A stretch of DNA of 50,185 bases from Chloroflexota bacterium (GCA_019690095.1 JADGGD010000007.1:1-50185), one strand, 5' to 3'. Shown: positions 8,799 to 17,733, counted from the stretch's first letter. The notes: generated by a model not told the origin, from the sequence alone. Program-made: numbers and translations.

Positions 8799-10859
8799 TC
8801 AGGACTGCTTGAAGTAGAACTGGAACGGGTTCAGGTTATCCGGGCTGAACATGATCCAGTCGGTCACCGCCGTCTCAGGCACGTTCATGAAGTTATTCTT
8901 CACGATCACGATGGACGGCACCATCCCGACCGTGCCGATGGCGAAGACGTTCTCCGCGGCGATCTTGCAGATCTGCTTGCCGATCTCGATCTGCTTTGCG
9001 CTGTCCACCGTGCTCTTGAACTGATCATAGAGCTGCTGGACCTGGGCGGCCGGCCCCTCCGGCTTCTCCCCCTGCTGGCCACCGGTGTTGTACCAGACGC
9101 CCCACTGCGGGGCGAACCAGCTCCGGTTGTCGAACGGGATCTGGTAGATCGGGTCAACCATCGGCTCCAGACCGCGATCGATCCCCCAGGTTGCCATCTG
9201 CACCTGGTTGCCGATCGCCCGCGGCCAGTACAGCGAGCGGTCCATCGTCTTCAGGTCAACCTTCAGGCCGATGGCCTGCCAGTTCTTCACCACGAGCTGG
9301 AGGGCATCCAGGCCGGTGCCGGCGGTGATCGAGCTCTCGATCAGGAACTGGACCGGCTTGCCGTTCGGGAAGGTGCGGATACCGTCGGCGTTCTTCTTCA
9401 GCCCCATCTCGTCGAGGAGCTGCTCCGCCTTCTTCGGGTCATAGGTCGCGTAGAGCTGGTCGATCCCCTCGCTGTAGTACGGCGACTGCGGCAGGACCGT
9501 CGCCGCCCGCGGCGTCCCGAGCCCGAGGTAGGCGACCTGGTTCAGCTGGTCCCGGTTGATCGCCAGCGAGAGCGCCTGCCGGAAGCGCACATCGCGGAAG
9601 GCACTCCGCAGATCCGGGTCGTCGATCGTCTGGTTCGGGAAGAACGCAAGCTCGCTCCCGTCGGCGGCCGGCCACTTCAGGATGTGGAAGTTGCCCGCCT
9701 TGGCCTTCTCCGAGAACACCGAGTACTTCGACACGTCGATGTTCCGGAACTGGAAGTCGAGCTGGCCGTTTGCCGCCATGAGGTTGATCACCTCGGAGTT
9801 TGCCACCAGGTGCATGTAGATCCGATCGATGTAGGGATACTGGTTGCCCTCCGGATCAACCTTCCAGTAGTACGGATTGCGCTCGGCGATGAGCTTGTTC
9901 TCGTTCGGCTTCCATTCGGTGATGCGCCAGGGCCAGAGAACCGGCCGGTCCGGATTGAGGTCGTCTGCCTTGGCGGCGAAGGTCTTGTAGTCTGACTTCG
10001 GATTGTACTTCGGGTGGAACTGCTGGAGATAGTGCTTGGGTGCATAGAAGCCGAACTTCTCGAAGGCGGTCGGCCACTGCCCCCCGTGGAAGGCGAGCAT
10101 CCGCAGGGCAAGGCCATTCGGGCCGGCGTAGTGGAGGCGGACGGTGTAGTCGTCGACTTTCTCGACCTCCATCGGCTTGCCGTTCACGACGTACTCGGCG
10201 TGCGGGGCCGGGGTCAGGTTCTTGTCGAGCTCGATGTCATTCCACCAGAAGAGGATGTCATCCACGGTGAACGGTTCGCCGTCTGACCACTTCAGCCCCT
10301 TGCGCAGGTAGAGGGTGAGGGTCTTGTTATCGTCGCTCCATTCCCACTTCTTGGCGAGGTTGGGCTCGATCGGGTTGCGCAGGTCGGCCGGCCAGCGCAG
10401 CATGGCCTCGTAGGTGTTGCGGTCAAAGGCGTGGAAGTCCGCCGGGCCGGTGAACGCCTGGTTCCAGGTGCCGCCGTACTGGCCGATCTCGTTCAGCGGC
10501 TTGACGACAAGGATATCCTCCGGATCAGGCAGACGCTTCTCGACCGGCGGCAGTTTGCCCTGCTTGACCAGGTCGGCCAGCATCGGCGCTTCCTTGAACT
10601 GGCGGATCGTCGTTCCGCTCGCCGCGACCGTCGGGGCCGCGGCCTGGGGAGCGGGCGTGGCCAGAGCCACCGGTGTGGGCGTGGGCGCGGCGGCTGTCGG
10701 CGCGGCAGTGGGGGTCGCCGCGGCCGGGGCGGCAGGCGCGCTTGTCGGTGCCGCCGGCGCGCTCGAACCGCAGGCACCGACGGCGAACACCGACGCGGCG
10801 GCCGCCGTCATCGCGAGAAAGCTCCGGCGCGAGAGGTGTCGGGTGCGCATGCTCTGCAT
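8799..10859 (-). CDS. Peptide-type substrate-binding lipoprotein (SBP family 5)
   Basis: A 686-residue extracellular binding protein, first gene of its operon. The signal is Tat-like (RR at 11-12, SFLAM) with a lipobox ending in Cys30. A long Ala/Pro/Thr repeat linker (about 31-80) lifts the domain from the membrane. Family 5 features include WEWSDDNKTLTLYLRKGLKWSDGEPFTVDDILFWW, FRDVRFRQALSLAINRDQLNQVAYLG and PQSPYY. It is longer than E. coli OppA (about 540 residues), mainly from the linker and central insertions. It probably binds a peptide or other organic solute; family 5 members also bind nickel chelates and opines, so the ligand is open. Confidence 0.92.
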   Translation of the reverse strand: MQSMRTRHLSRRSFLAMTAAAASVFAVGACGSSAPAAPTSAPAAPAAATPTAAPTAAAPTPTPVALATPAPQAAAPTVAASGTTIRQFKEAPMLADLVKQGKLPPVEKRLPDPEDILVVKPLNEIGQYGGTWNQAFTGPADFHAFDRNTYEAMLRWPADLRNPIEPNLAKKWEWSDDNKTLTLYLRKGLKWSDGEPFTVDDILFWWNDIELDKNLTPAPHAEYVVNGKPMEVEKVDDYTVRLHYAGPNGLALRMLAFHGGQWPTAFEKFGFYAPKHYLQQFHPKYNPKSDYKTFAAKADDLNPDRPVLWPWRITEWKPNENKLIAERNPYYWKVDPEGNQYPYIDRIYMHLVANSEVINLMAANGQLDFQFRNIDVSKYSVFSEKAKAGNFHILKWPAADGSELAFFPNQTIDDPDLRSAFRDVRFRQALSLAINRDQLNQVAYLGLGTPRAATVLPQSPYYSEGIDQLYATYDPKKAEQLLDEMGLKKNADGIRTFPNGKPVQFLIESSITAGTGLDALQLVVKNWQAIGLKVDLKTMDRSLYWPRAIGNQVQMATWGIDRGLEPMVDPIYQIPFDNRSWFAPQWGVWYNTGGQQGEKPEGPAAQVQQLYDQFKSTVDSAKQIEIGKQICKIAAENVFAIGTVGMVPSIVIVKNNFMNVPETAVTDWIMFSPDNLNPFQFYFKQS

Positions 10860-10976
10860 CTCCCTGGTCAGCGATCTGCGCCTACGGTTCTATCGGCACG
10901 GGCAGTCTGTCACCGCGCGGCATCTGTACCCGGGCCCGCCGCGCGAGTCTGCAGATCCGACCGTAGGCAGGGGCTA

Positions 10977-11006
10977 ATAGTACGCACCGAGTTGGGAGCC
11001 TGTCAA
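10977..11006 (-). promoter_or_regulatory. Promoter of the peptide ABC operon
   Basis: On the minus strand a perfect -35 TTGACA (11006-11001) is followed after 18 bases by TACTAT (10982-10977), about 118 bases upstream of the binding-protein start. The left target duplication of the insertion sequence begins only 7 bases beyond the -35 box, so the element landed just outside the core promoter. Confidence 0.6.
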
Positions 11007-11013
11007 GACATCC

Positions 11014-11022
11014 CTCCCGGCA
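11014..11022. repeat. Target-site duplication, left copy
   Basis: The 9-mer CTCCCGGCA directly abuts the left inverted repeat of the element; the identical 9-mer abuts the right end at 12438-12446. A 9-bp duplication is a length known for part of the ISKra4 family. Confidence 0.85.
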
Positions 11023-11045
11023 GAATGCATCAACTACCTGGCGGG
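11023..11045. repeat. Left terminal inverted repeat of the IS
   Basis: Pairs with 12415-12437. The outer GnATGCATCAA and the inner TGGC and GG are conserved between the two ends. The transposase stop codon is only 4 bases inside this repeat. Confidence 0.8.
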
Positions 11046-11048
11046 TAA

Positions 11049-12335
11049 CTAGGCTGCTTTGGGTGGGTAGGAGCGCCGTTGCAGCCAGTGTTGGTCCCAG
11101 TCACCGTTGAGGTAGAGGACCCGGAGGGTGGCCAACGCGTCGGCATTCTTGCGCCACCAGCGCATCCCCCGTCGCCCCTTGAAGCGACGGTTGATCACGA
11201 GATCCCCGGCCTTCTCGACGGCTCCGCTGCCCACGTGCTTGCCGGTTGCCAGGTCGGCCTCGTCGTTGATGATCGCCGAACGGTGACGCTCCACATACCC
11301 AATCGTCTTGGCGAGCTCCTTGGGGACCTCGCGGTACCTCTCAGCGAACCCGCGGAGTTCGGCCAGCGTTTCCTCGGCCTTGCCCTGACGGATCCAGCAC
11401 CGCAACTTCTCACGCTGAAGGATCAACTCGTCGGGTTGGCTGGCGAATACGGACTGGAGAGCCCGCCTGATTCGTCGCTCCAGGTGCCAGAGGTCGAGCA
11501 CTCGTTTGGCGCGAGGGAAGTGCTCGGCTTGGATGGTCTCCTCCCAGGCTGCCCCATCCCCGAGCAGCCGCAGACGCTGTGCCTGCTCTACTCCCAGCTT
11601 GCTGGCTTCCGCATCGACCAGCTTCCCGAGCAGGTCGGACCCGTTGAAGGTGACGGCATATCGACGGTTGACCAGCTTCCGCCGATCCTTGCCGACCTTG
11701 GCTACCCCCGTGTCGACGACCCCCACCTTGCCCTCCATTCCTTCGGGATTGTCCCGACTGCGAACCCAGTCACCATCCACGACCACGTTGATGCCCTGGG
11801 GGTCCTCCGCGCCTTTGTCCATCACGGGAGCCTCCAGCACCGCCTGGGCCTCTGTGGCCAACTGCGTCGCCACGCGCTCCCCGTCGGCAGTGGAAACCTG
11901 GCGAACTTGCTCGTGGCTGATCGGTCCCAAGAGCACGCGCTCGACGATGGTTTCGGCTGCTTCAAAGGGCCAACTCGCCCCAGCCAGGCAAGCCAGCTCC
12001 TGCACCAACCAGGTGGCCCGATGCTCCCCCAACGCGCGAAGCCAATCATCCAGCGGCTTGGCAATCGTGCCACACTGCTGACACTCCAGCCGCTGGCGGG
12101 GCAAGTCAACCTTCCCGAAAGCGGTCAAGAGGTCAAAGGTCTTCTCTCCAGCGCTCTCGACCTCGCGACTACCGCACTGTGGGCAACGCCAGTGCAGCGC
12201 CTGGAAACGCTGCCAGAGCGTGCCAAAGAGCTCACGCATCAGCGCAAAGCCCTCTTCGCGTACGATTGCCTCCAACGCATTGACGCCAACCAGTTCGTCT
12301 GGTACATCAATCACGCGGGTGATCTCTATCCGCAT
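11049..12335 (-). CDS. ISKra4-family transposase
   Basis: A 428-residue DDE-type transposase that would cut and join the element's ends. The N-terminal third has two CxxC zinc-binding pairs (CPQCGS and CQQCGT). The catalytic core shows NVVVDGDWV (first Asp) and RLLGDGAAWEE (second Asp), and the third acidic residue lies in GSGAVEKAGDLVINRRFKG, close to the C-terminal RRGMRWWRKNADALATLRVLYLNGDWD typical of this family. I prefer the ATG at 12335 over a GTG at 12392 because AAAGGAGG lies 11 bases upstream. The gene is not disrupted. Confidence 0.9.
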   Translation of the reverse strand: MRIEITRVIDVPDELVGVNALEAIVREEGFALMRELFGTLWQRFQALHWRCPQCGSREVESAGEKTFDLLTAFGKVDLPRQRLECQQCGTIAKPLDDWLRALGEHRATWLVQELACLAGASWPFEAAETIVERVLLGPISHEQVRQVSTADGERVATQLATEAQAVLEAPVMDKGAEDPQGINVVVDGDWVRSRDNPEGMEGKVGVVDTGVAKVGKDRRKLVNRRYAVTFNGSDLLGKLVDAEASKLGVEQAQRLRLLGDGAAWEETIQAEHFPRAKRVLDLWHLERRIRRALQSVFASQPDELILQREKLRCWIRQGKAEETLAELRGFAERYREVPKELAKTIGYVERHRSAIINDEADLATGKHVGSGAVEKAGDLVINRRFKGRRGMRWWRKNADALATLRVLYLNGDWDQHWLQRRSYPPKAA

Positions 12336-12414
12336 CGGTGAGACTGGCCTCCTTTCGCTCTCAGCAAGCAAAAGGTAGCATGCCAGTCTCACTTATTGTC
12401 TAGCAACCAGCCTG

Positions 12415-12437
12415 CCTGCCACATAATTGATGCATCC
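12415..12437. repeat. Right terminal inverted repeat of the IS
   Basis: Partner of 11023-11045, on the transposase 5' side. The outermost base of the element is 12437, next to the second CTCCCGGCA. Confidence 0.8.
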
Positions 12438-12446
12438 CTCCCGGCA
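12438..12446. repeat. Target-site duplication, right copy
   Basis: CTCCCGGCA, identical to 11014-11022. Removing the element and one copy restores a continuous intergenic sequence between the ABC promoter and the P450 leader. Confidence 0.85.
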
Positions 12447-12550
12447 ACCGGTGCTTTTCAGCGCGGGCGAGGCGCAGATGCGGTACACTTCATGCCAGGC
12501 ACCGTGCGTGCGATCGCGGAAGACCGGGCACGGCGCCGCAGGAGGAGACC

Positions 12551-13954
12551 ATGGCGGTCACCGACGTCCATCCACCCCGCTCGTCCGCTGGCCCGAAGCG
12601 GCCGCTGCGTGAGCCCCCCGGGCCGGTTGGCTCCCCGTTCGTCGGGGTCCTGCCCGCGCTCCGGCGCGACCCGATCCAGTTATTCCTGGATGCCTGGCGC
12701 GCCCACGGCGATGTGGTCCGCCTTCCCCTCGCCGGCGGCCGTCATGGCTACCTGCTCGCGCACCCGGATCACGTCCGCCACGTCCTTCAGGAGAACCACG
12801 CCAACTACCGGAAGGATCCCCGATCGAACGAGAAGCTCAAGGAAACCCTCGGCGAGGGGCTCCTGACCGCCGAGGGCGAGCACTGGCTCAGCCAGCGCCG
12901 CCTCATGCAGCCGGCCTTCCACCGCCAGCGCGTCGCCGCCTTTGGCACGCTCATGACCGAGCGCACCCTGGCGATGCTCGAACGGTGGGAACCGCACGCG
13001 CGAACCGGCGCACCGCTCGATGTGGCCAGCGAGATGATGCGGCTGACGTTCGAGATCATCGGTCGGGCGATGTTCGGCGCCGACCTGCGCGACCTGGCGC
13101 CAACCGTTGCCCGCGCGCTGGCCGTTGGCTTAGAGCACACGATGCGGCGGATCCAGGCCTACCCGGACCTGCCGCCGTGGCTTCCCCTGCCCGACAATCT
13201 TCGGTTCCGCCGGGCCCTCCGCGATCTTGACCAGGTCGTCTACCGGGTGATCGAGGGGCGGCGGGCGGTGACGGATGCCCCGGATGACCTCCTCTCCCTC
13301 CTCCTCCACGCGCGCGATGAGAGCTCCGGCGCGTGCATGGACGATCGTCAGCTCCGCGACGAGGTGATGACAATTCTCCTCGCCGGGCACGAGACGACGG
13401 CGGTTGCGCTGACCTGGACCTGGTACCTGCTCTCCCGTCATCCAGAGGTGCGGCGGCGCCTCCAGGCTGAGCTGTCGGCCGTGCTGGGTGACCGTCCGCC
13501 GACGGTGGAGGACCTGGCGCACCTCCCCTACACCCACATGGTGGTGCAGGAGGCGATGCGCCTGTACCCACCGGCCTGGGTCATCTCGCGTGTGCCGCTC
13601 GCCGATGATGCGGTTGACGGCTTCCGCCTGCCGGCCGGTCAGGTCGTTTTCTTAAGCCCGTACGTCACCCACCGCCACCCGGCCTTCTGGGAAAATCCCG
13701 AGGGATTCGATCCGGAGCGGTTCGCGCCGGAGCGCTCGGCCGGCCGTCCCCGCTATGCCTACTTCCCCTTCGGGGGCGGGCCGCGCCTCTGCATCGGGAA
13801 CAGCTTTGCCCTGCAGGAGGCCCAGCTCATCCTGGCCACCATCGCGCGGCAGTACCAGCTCGATCTCGTCCCCGGCCACCCGGTGGCACTCCACCCTCTG
13901 ATCACCCTGCGCCCGCGATACGGCATGCTCATGACCGTTCGCCGCTGGTGCTGA
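12551..13954 (+). CDS. Cytochrome P450 monooxygenase
   Basis: A 467-residue haem-thiolate monooxygenase, soluble with no membrane anchor. The I-helix oxygen-binding motif AGHETT is at 278-283, the K-helix ExxR at 334-337 (EAMR), the meander PERFAPE near 388-394, and the haem-binding loop FPFGGGPRLCIG at 405-416 with Cys414 as the iron ligand. The QxxxRRLMQPAFH stretch near 115-124 and overall layout resemble CYP102/CYP110-like and other class E-type bacterial P450s acting on fatty acids or terpenoids, but the substrate is not evident. GGAGGAG precedes the ATG. No ferredoxin or reductase gene is adjacent, so electrons must come from elsewhere. Confidence 0.95.
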   Translation: MAVTDVHPPRSSAGPKRPLREPPGPVGSPFVGVLPALRRDPIQLFLDAWRAHGDVVRLPLAGGRHGYLLAHPDHVRHVLQENHANYRKDPRSNEKLKETLGEGLLTAEGEHWLSQRRLMQPAFHRQRVAAFGTLMTERTLAMLERWEPHARTGAPLDVASEMMRLTFEIIGRAMFGADLRDLAPTVARALAVGLEHTMRRIQAYPDLPPWLPLPDNLRFRRALRDLDQVVYRVIEGRRAVTDAPDDLLSLLLHARDESSGACMDDRQLRDEVMTILLAGHETTAVALTWTWYLLSRHPEVRRRLQAELSAVLGDRPPTVEDLAHLPYTHMVVQEAMRLYPPAWVISRVPLADDAVDGFRLPAGQVVFLSPYVTHRHPAFWENPEGFDPERFAPERSAGRPRYAYFPFGGGPRLCIGNSFALQEAQLILATIARQYQLDLVPGHPVALHPLITLRPRYGMLMTVRRWC

Positions 13955-14058
13955 TGGAGCGCCGCCTGCGGCCGCCAGGTGCGCCATTTGACATCGCGCG
14001 GACCAGACCGTACGATGGCCCCGGGGGCGCAGGAGATACTGCCCCGGGGGTGCGCGCG

Positions 14059-14247
14059 ATGTGCGATGGATATGTCGATCAGACGACCTGGACGATCCGG
14101 GTGCGCGCGACTGGCGAGCCCCTGCGCACGGCGGAGGGCTACACCTTCAGCTTTACCGACGAGGCGTCCGCCCGTGCTTTTCTGGACGGGCGCGCCGACG
14201 CCGCCAACCTGGAGATCGCCCGGGTCGAGGCGCCGGTTCTGAGCTGA
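14059..14247 (+). CDS. Small uncharacterised protein
   Basis: I do not recognise this family. From ATG 14059 it is 62 residues: MCDGYVDQTTWTIRV, then a middle part with EGYTFSFTDEASARAFLDG, ending IARVEAPVLS. It is acidic, has no membrane segment and looks like a small alpha/beta domain. The same frame is open back to a GTG at 13948 that overlaps the P450 stop, but those extra residues look like non-coding GC-rich sequence. It lies 104 bases after the P450 and 42 bases before iolD on the same strand, so it may be co-transcribed with iolD. Confidence 0.55.
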   Translation: MCDGYVDQTTWTIRVRATGEPLRTAEGYTFSFTDEASARAFLDGRADAANLEIARVEAPVLS

Positions 14248-14289
14248 GCAGGCCCATCAGTACAGCCGTTTGGGGGAGGACGACGAGCG

Positions 14290-16167
14290 ATGAAGACCGT
14301 GCGATTGACCGTTGGCCAGGCGATCGTGCGCTTCCTGGCCGCGCAGTATACTGAGCGGGACGGCAGTGAGCGGCGCCTCATCCGAGGCGTCTGGGGCATC
14401 TTCGGCCACGGCAATGTTGCGGGGCTCGGGCAGGCGCTCGAAGAGCTCGGCGGCGCCGTGGATCTCCCGTACTATCGTCCTCAGAACGAGCAGGCGATGG
14501 TGCACGTGGCGGCGGCCTACGCGAAGATGACCAATCGCCTGTCTACCTTCGCCTGCACCAGCTCGATCGGTCCCGGCGCGACGAACATGCTGACCGGCGC
14601 GGCGGGCGCCACAATCAATCGCCTGCCGGTTCTGCTTCTCCCCAGCGACTACTTCGCGAACCGAATCCCAGATCCGGTCCTCCAGCAGCTGGAGCACCCG
14701 ACCGAGCGCGATGTAAGCGTCAACGACGCCTTCCGGCCGGTCTCGCGCTACTTCGACCGCATTTATCGCCCGGAGCAGCTCCTGAGCAGTCTGCCGGAGG
14801 CGATGCGGGTCCTGACCGACCCGGCCGAGACCGGCGCGGTCACGATCGCCCTGCCGGAGGATGTCCAGACCGAGTCCTACGATTTTCCCGAAAGCTTCTT
14901 CGACCGCCGCGTCTGGCGAGTGCGCCGGCCGGTGCCGGAGCCGGAGGCGCTGGCCCGCGCAGTCAGCCTGATCCAGGCGGCCCGGCGCCCGCTGATCATC
15001 ACCGGCGGCGGGACGATCTACGCCGAGGCGACCCAGGAGCTGGCGCGGCTGGCCGAGCGCCACGGCATTCCGGTCGCCGAAACCCAGGCCGGGAAGGGAG
15101 CCCTGCCCTGGAATCACCCGATGAACGTCGGGCCGGTGGGCGCGAATGGAGGAACGGCCGCCAACCGCCTCGCCGCCGAGGCCGATCTCCTGATCGCCGT
15201 CGGAACCCGCCTCGGCGATTTCGCCACTGCCTCGCGCACCGCCTTCCGCAACCCGCGCCTGGCGGTGCTCGGGATCAATGTCGCGCCCTTCGACGCGGCG
15301 AAGCTCAACGGCCTGCCGCTCGTGGCCGATGCCCGGCGCGCCCTGACTGCACTCAGTGAGGCACTGGGTGCGGCGGGCTATCGCACCGCAGCCGACTACC
15401 AGCAGGAGATCGCGCGCCTGAAGGCGGAATGGGACGCGACGGTGGACAACCTCCGCACGGTGAAGAATCCCGAGTGCCTCTCCCAGGCAGAGATCATCGG
15501 TCTGGTCAACGAGGCTGCGGGCGGCGCTGGCGTCGTGGTCAATGCGGCCGGTTCAATGCCGGGCGATCTGCTGAAGCTCTGGCGCACCGAGGATCCAAAG
15601 GCCTATCACCTCGAGTACGGCTACTCCTGCATGGGCTACGAGATCCCGGCCGGAATCGGCATCAAGCTCGCCGATCCGGACCGGCGGGTCTTCGTCCTGA
15701 TCGGCGACGGCAGCTACCTGATGCTGAACTCGGAGATCGTCACCGCTGTCCAGGAAGGGATCGATCTGACGATCGTGGTGGTCGACAACCACGGTTTCCA
15801 GAGCATCCACGGCCTCCAGCGCTCGGTGGGCGTCCCGAGCTTCGGGAACGAGCTGCGCTTCCGCGACCGCCAGTCCGGACGGCTGGCCGGCCCGTACGTT
15901 CCGGTCGATTACGTCAAGCACGCCGCGGCCATGGGGGCGCAGGCGGTCCTGGCCTCAACAGCCGATGCGCTTCGCGCGGCGCTCGCCCAGGCCCAGGGCA
16001 CGCCGGGCGTCCATGTGATCGTCGTCCCGGCCGATCCGGAGCGGCGTGTTCCCTCGTTCGAGGGCTGGTGGGATGTGCCGGTCGCTGAGGTCAGCGCCGA
16101 GCCGTCGGTCCAGGAGGCCCGGCGTGCCTACGACGCGGCGCGCCGGAAGGTTCGCCTGACCTTCTGA
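14290..16167 (+). CDS. iolD: 3D-(3,5/4)-trihydroxycyclohexane-1,2-dione hydrolase (IolD)
   Basis: A 625-residue thiamine-diphosphate enzyme of the acetolactate-synthase fold. IolD opens the ring of the diketone made from scyllo-/myo-inosose to give 5-deoxy-glucuronate in inositol breakdown. The family start is clear (LTVGQAIVRFLAAQYTERDG, then GIFGHGNVAGLGQAL), followed by an ENEQAM-like cofactor-activating Glu region (YYRPQNEQAMVHVAAAYAK). The thiamine-diphosphate/magnesium motif is GDGSYLMLNSEIVTAVQEG with the following DN. GGGGGAGGA precedes the ATG. Other iol genes are not in the window, so the pathway is scattered or the enzyme has a related role. Confidence 0.9.
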   Translation: MKTVRLTVGQAIVRFLAAQYTERDGSERRLIRGVWGIFGHGNVAGLGQALEELGGAVDLPYYRPQNEQAMVHVAAAYAKMTNRLSTFACTSSIGPGATNMLTGAAGATINRLPVLLLPSDYFANRIPDPVLQQLEHPTERDVSVNDAFRPVSRYFDRIYRPEQLLSSLPEAMRVLTDPAETGAVTIALPEDVQTESYDFPESFFDRRVWRVRRPVPEPEALARAVSLIQAARRPLIITGGGTIYAEATQELARLAERHGIPVAETQAGKGALPWNHPMNVGPVGANGGTAANRLAAEADLLIAVGTRLGDFATASRTAFRNPRLAVLGINVAPFDAAKLNGLPLVADARRALTALSEALGAAGYRTAADYQQEIARLKAEWDATVDNLRTVKNPECLSQAEIIGLVNEAAGGAGVVVNAAGSMPGDLLKLWRTEDPKAYHLEYGYSCMGYEIPAGIGIKLADPDRRVFVLIGDGSYLMLNSEIVTAVQEGIDLTIVVVDNHGFQSIHGLQRSVGVPSFGNELRFRDRQSGRLAGPYVPVDYVKHAAAMGAQAVLASTADALRAALAQAQGTPGVHVIVVPADPERRVPSFEGWWDVPVAEVSAEPSVQEARRAYDAARRKVRLTF

Positions 16168-16207
16168 AGTGCCTGAGCGCCCCGGGCGGCTTTGCCCGCG
16201 CAGGTGG

Positions 16208-16738
16208 TCAGCCGCCTCCTGTCGCTGCCGGGAGGGGCGGGCGGCGCGCCGCGCACGCCGCGCAGAGGCCGGAGATCGGGAAGTGGGTCACGTCCGCCTG
16301 GAAGCCGTAGCGCTGATGGAGTGCGCGGACCAGCGGCTCGGCGAATGACAGGTCCTCGACGTCGACCGTGTGGCCACAGCGGTGACAGACCAGGTGGACG
16401 TGACGGACGTCGCCGGCCAGGTGGTAGCGGGCCGCCCCGTCCGCTTCGTGACCGTGGCGCACCAGGCCGAGCCGTTCGAGCATGTCCAGGGTCCGGTGGA
16501 TCGTTGAGCGGTTGATCATCGGGTAGCGGGCGTGAACGCGCCGATAGAGGTCCTCCGGGGCGATGTGGCCGGAGGACTGCTCGAGAAGCTCAAGGATCAT
16601 CAGCCGCTGGGGGGTCAGGCGAAACCCGCGGCGCCGCAGCTCCAGTGCCGCTCCCGCAAGCTGCCCCGCATCCGCTGTCCGCAGCCCGCGCTCGTCCCCG
16701 CCTCGTCCGCTCGAGGTGATCCTGTTCTTTCTCGCCAT
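16208..16738 (-). CDS. Fur-family metal/peroxide-responsive regulator
   Basis: A 176-residue DNA-binding regulator of the Fur/Zur/PerR superfamily. The winged helix is about 36-105 (RGFRLTPQRLMILELLEQS, then STIHRTLDMLERLGLVR), followed by the dimerisation domain HVHLVCHRCGHTVDV. Structural zinc cysteines are CxxC at 118-121 and 159-162. I start at MARKNR (16738) because the 30 residues before it read as GC-rich leader. Iron, zinc, manganese or peroxide sensing cannot be separated by eye. It is downstream of an EamA transporter on the same strand and near a CDF metal exporter. It is a candidate to bind the Fur-like box at 31520. Confidence 0.9.
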   Translation of the reverse strand: MARKNRITSSGRGGDERGLRTADAGQLAGAALELRRRGFRLTPQRLMILELLEQSSGHIAPEDLYRRVHARYPMINRSTIHRTLDMLERLGLVRHGHEADGAARYHLAGDVRHVHLVCHRCGHTVDVEDLSFAEPLVRALHQRYGFQADVTHFPISGLCAACAARRPPLPAATGGG

Positions 16739-16824
16739 CGGCCCCCCGGAGGACCGGGTGATCTCCGCGACCGGAGTGTAGCACGGCCCGGCGCGCACGG
16801 ACAAGCCGCGCCGCCGGTTCGCGC

Positions 16825-17733
16825 TCATCGTCCTACCTCGGCGAGCAGCATCGCCGCCAGCATAATCGCCGCACCGAGGATGGCCGTCGGGCCCAGCGTC
16901 TCGTGGGCGAGAAGATAGGCGAAGATCGCCGCGAACACCGGCTCCAGCGAGAAGATCAGCGCGGCGTGGGTTGCGGTCGTGAAGCGCTGGATCGTCGTCT
17001 GCACTGCTAGGACGAACGCCGTGGCGACCGCGCCGGTGTAGAGCACGGCCCTCCAGACTGACGGCCCCGGCAGAACGAGGAATGGCTTCTCGAATGCCGC
17101 CGCCGCAAGTCCGGCCAGCGCCGCGACCACCGCCACCTGGACAATAGCCAGGCCCAGCGGGTCATACCGCCGCGCGAAGGCACTGATGGCGACAATGTGG
17201 GCGGCGAAGGCGCCGGCACAGGCCAGCAGGAGCACCTCGCCCGGGCCGAAGGAGAGCCGCTGGCCGGTGGTCAGGAGCCAGAGCCCCAGCGGTGCCAGCA
17301 GTACGCCGATGATGACGCCGCGCCGCACCCGCTGACCCAGGACGGCGAAGTCGATGATCGGGACAATCAGCACTGAGAGACCGGTGATGAACGCCGCTGT
17401 AGAGGCACTGGTGAAAAGGAGCCCCACCGTCTGAAGGGCATAGCCCGCAAAGAGGAAGAGCCCGATCAACACACCAGCCCGCCAGCCGTCCGGCCCAAGC
17501 CGACCGAGGCGGCGGTGGAAAAACAGCGCCAGCACCGCCAGCGCTACCCCGAAGCGCAGGGCAATAAACTCGAGGGCCCCAACACCCGCCAGGGCGTCCT
17601 TGATGATGATGAAGGTACTGCCCCAGACCACGGTGATGGCCAGCAATCCCAGGTCGGCCAGGTAGGCCGCGCGTCGGCGAATCGCGCGCCGCTCCACACC
17701 GGCGAGGGCGCGCGGCCCTTCGGGACTCTCCAT
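16825..17733 (-). CDS. EamA/DMT-family transporter
   Basis: A 302-residue inner-membrane protein with about ten membrane segments in two EamA repeats. The first repeat starts LGLLAITVVWGSTFIIIKDAL, a hallmark of the drug/metabolite transporter superfamily; the second ends with FSLEPVFAAIFAYLLAHETLGPTAILGAAIMLAAMLLAE. Such proteins export amino acids, nucleobases or other metabolites. I start at the ATG at 17733 because the long open frame upstream is proline/arginine-rich and non-membrane. It precedes the Fur-type gene by 86 bases on the same strand and is divergent from a small membrane protein. Confidence 0.88.
   Translation of the reverse strand: MESPEGPRALAGVERRAIRRRAAYLADLGLLAITVVWGSTFIIIKDALAGVGALEFIALRFGVALAVLALFFHRRLGRLGPDGWRAGVLIGLFLFAGYALQTVGLLFTSASTAAFITGLSVLIVPIIDFAVLGQRVRRGVIIGVLLAPLGLWLLTTGQRLSFGPGEVLLLACAGAFAAHIVAISAFARRYDPLGLAIVQVAVVAALAGLAAAAFEKPFLVLPGPSVWRAVLYTGAVATAFVLAVQTTIQRFTTATHAALIFSLEPVFAAIFAYLLAHETLGPTAILGAAIMLAAMLLAEVGR

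Larger units (their letters stand above)
11023..12437. mobile_element. ISKra4-family insertion sequence, apparently intact
   Basis: A 1415-bp element carrying one full-length transposase gene. The ends are imperfect 23-bp inverted repeats: left GAATGCATCAAC... (11023-11045), right the complement of GGATGCATCAAT... (12437-12415), matching at 18 of 23 positions. Identical 9-bp direct repeats flank it. An open transposase, recognisable ends and a perfect target duplication point to a fairly recent insertion. It lies between the peptide ABC operon and the P450 gene and interrupts neither coding region. Confidence 0.88.

Noticed and set aside
8556-9995. 479-codon plus-strand frame
   Set aside because: Opposite reading of the family 5 binding protein; its wording is His/Arg/Asp-rich low-complexity typical of a shadow frame.
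11079-12341. 420-codon plus-strand frame across the insertion sequence
   Set aside because: Antisense to the transposase, no recognisable domain; the transposase has its zinc pairs, catalytic residues and a ribosome-binding site.
16180-16198. Small hairpin between iolD and the Fur-type gene
   Set aside because: Only a 5-bp stem in very GC-rich sequence; not distinguishable from background.
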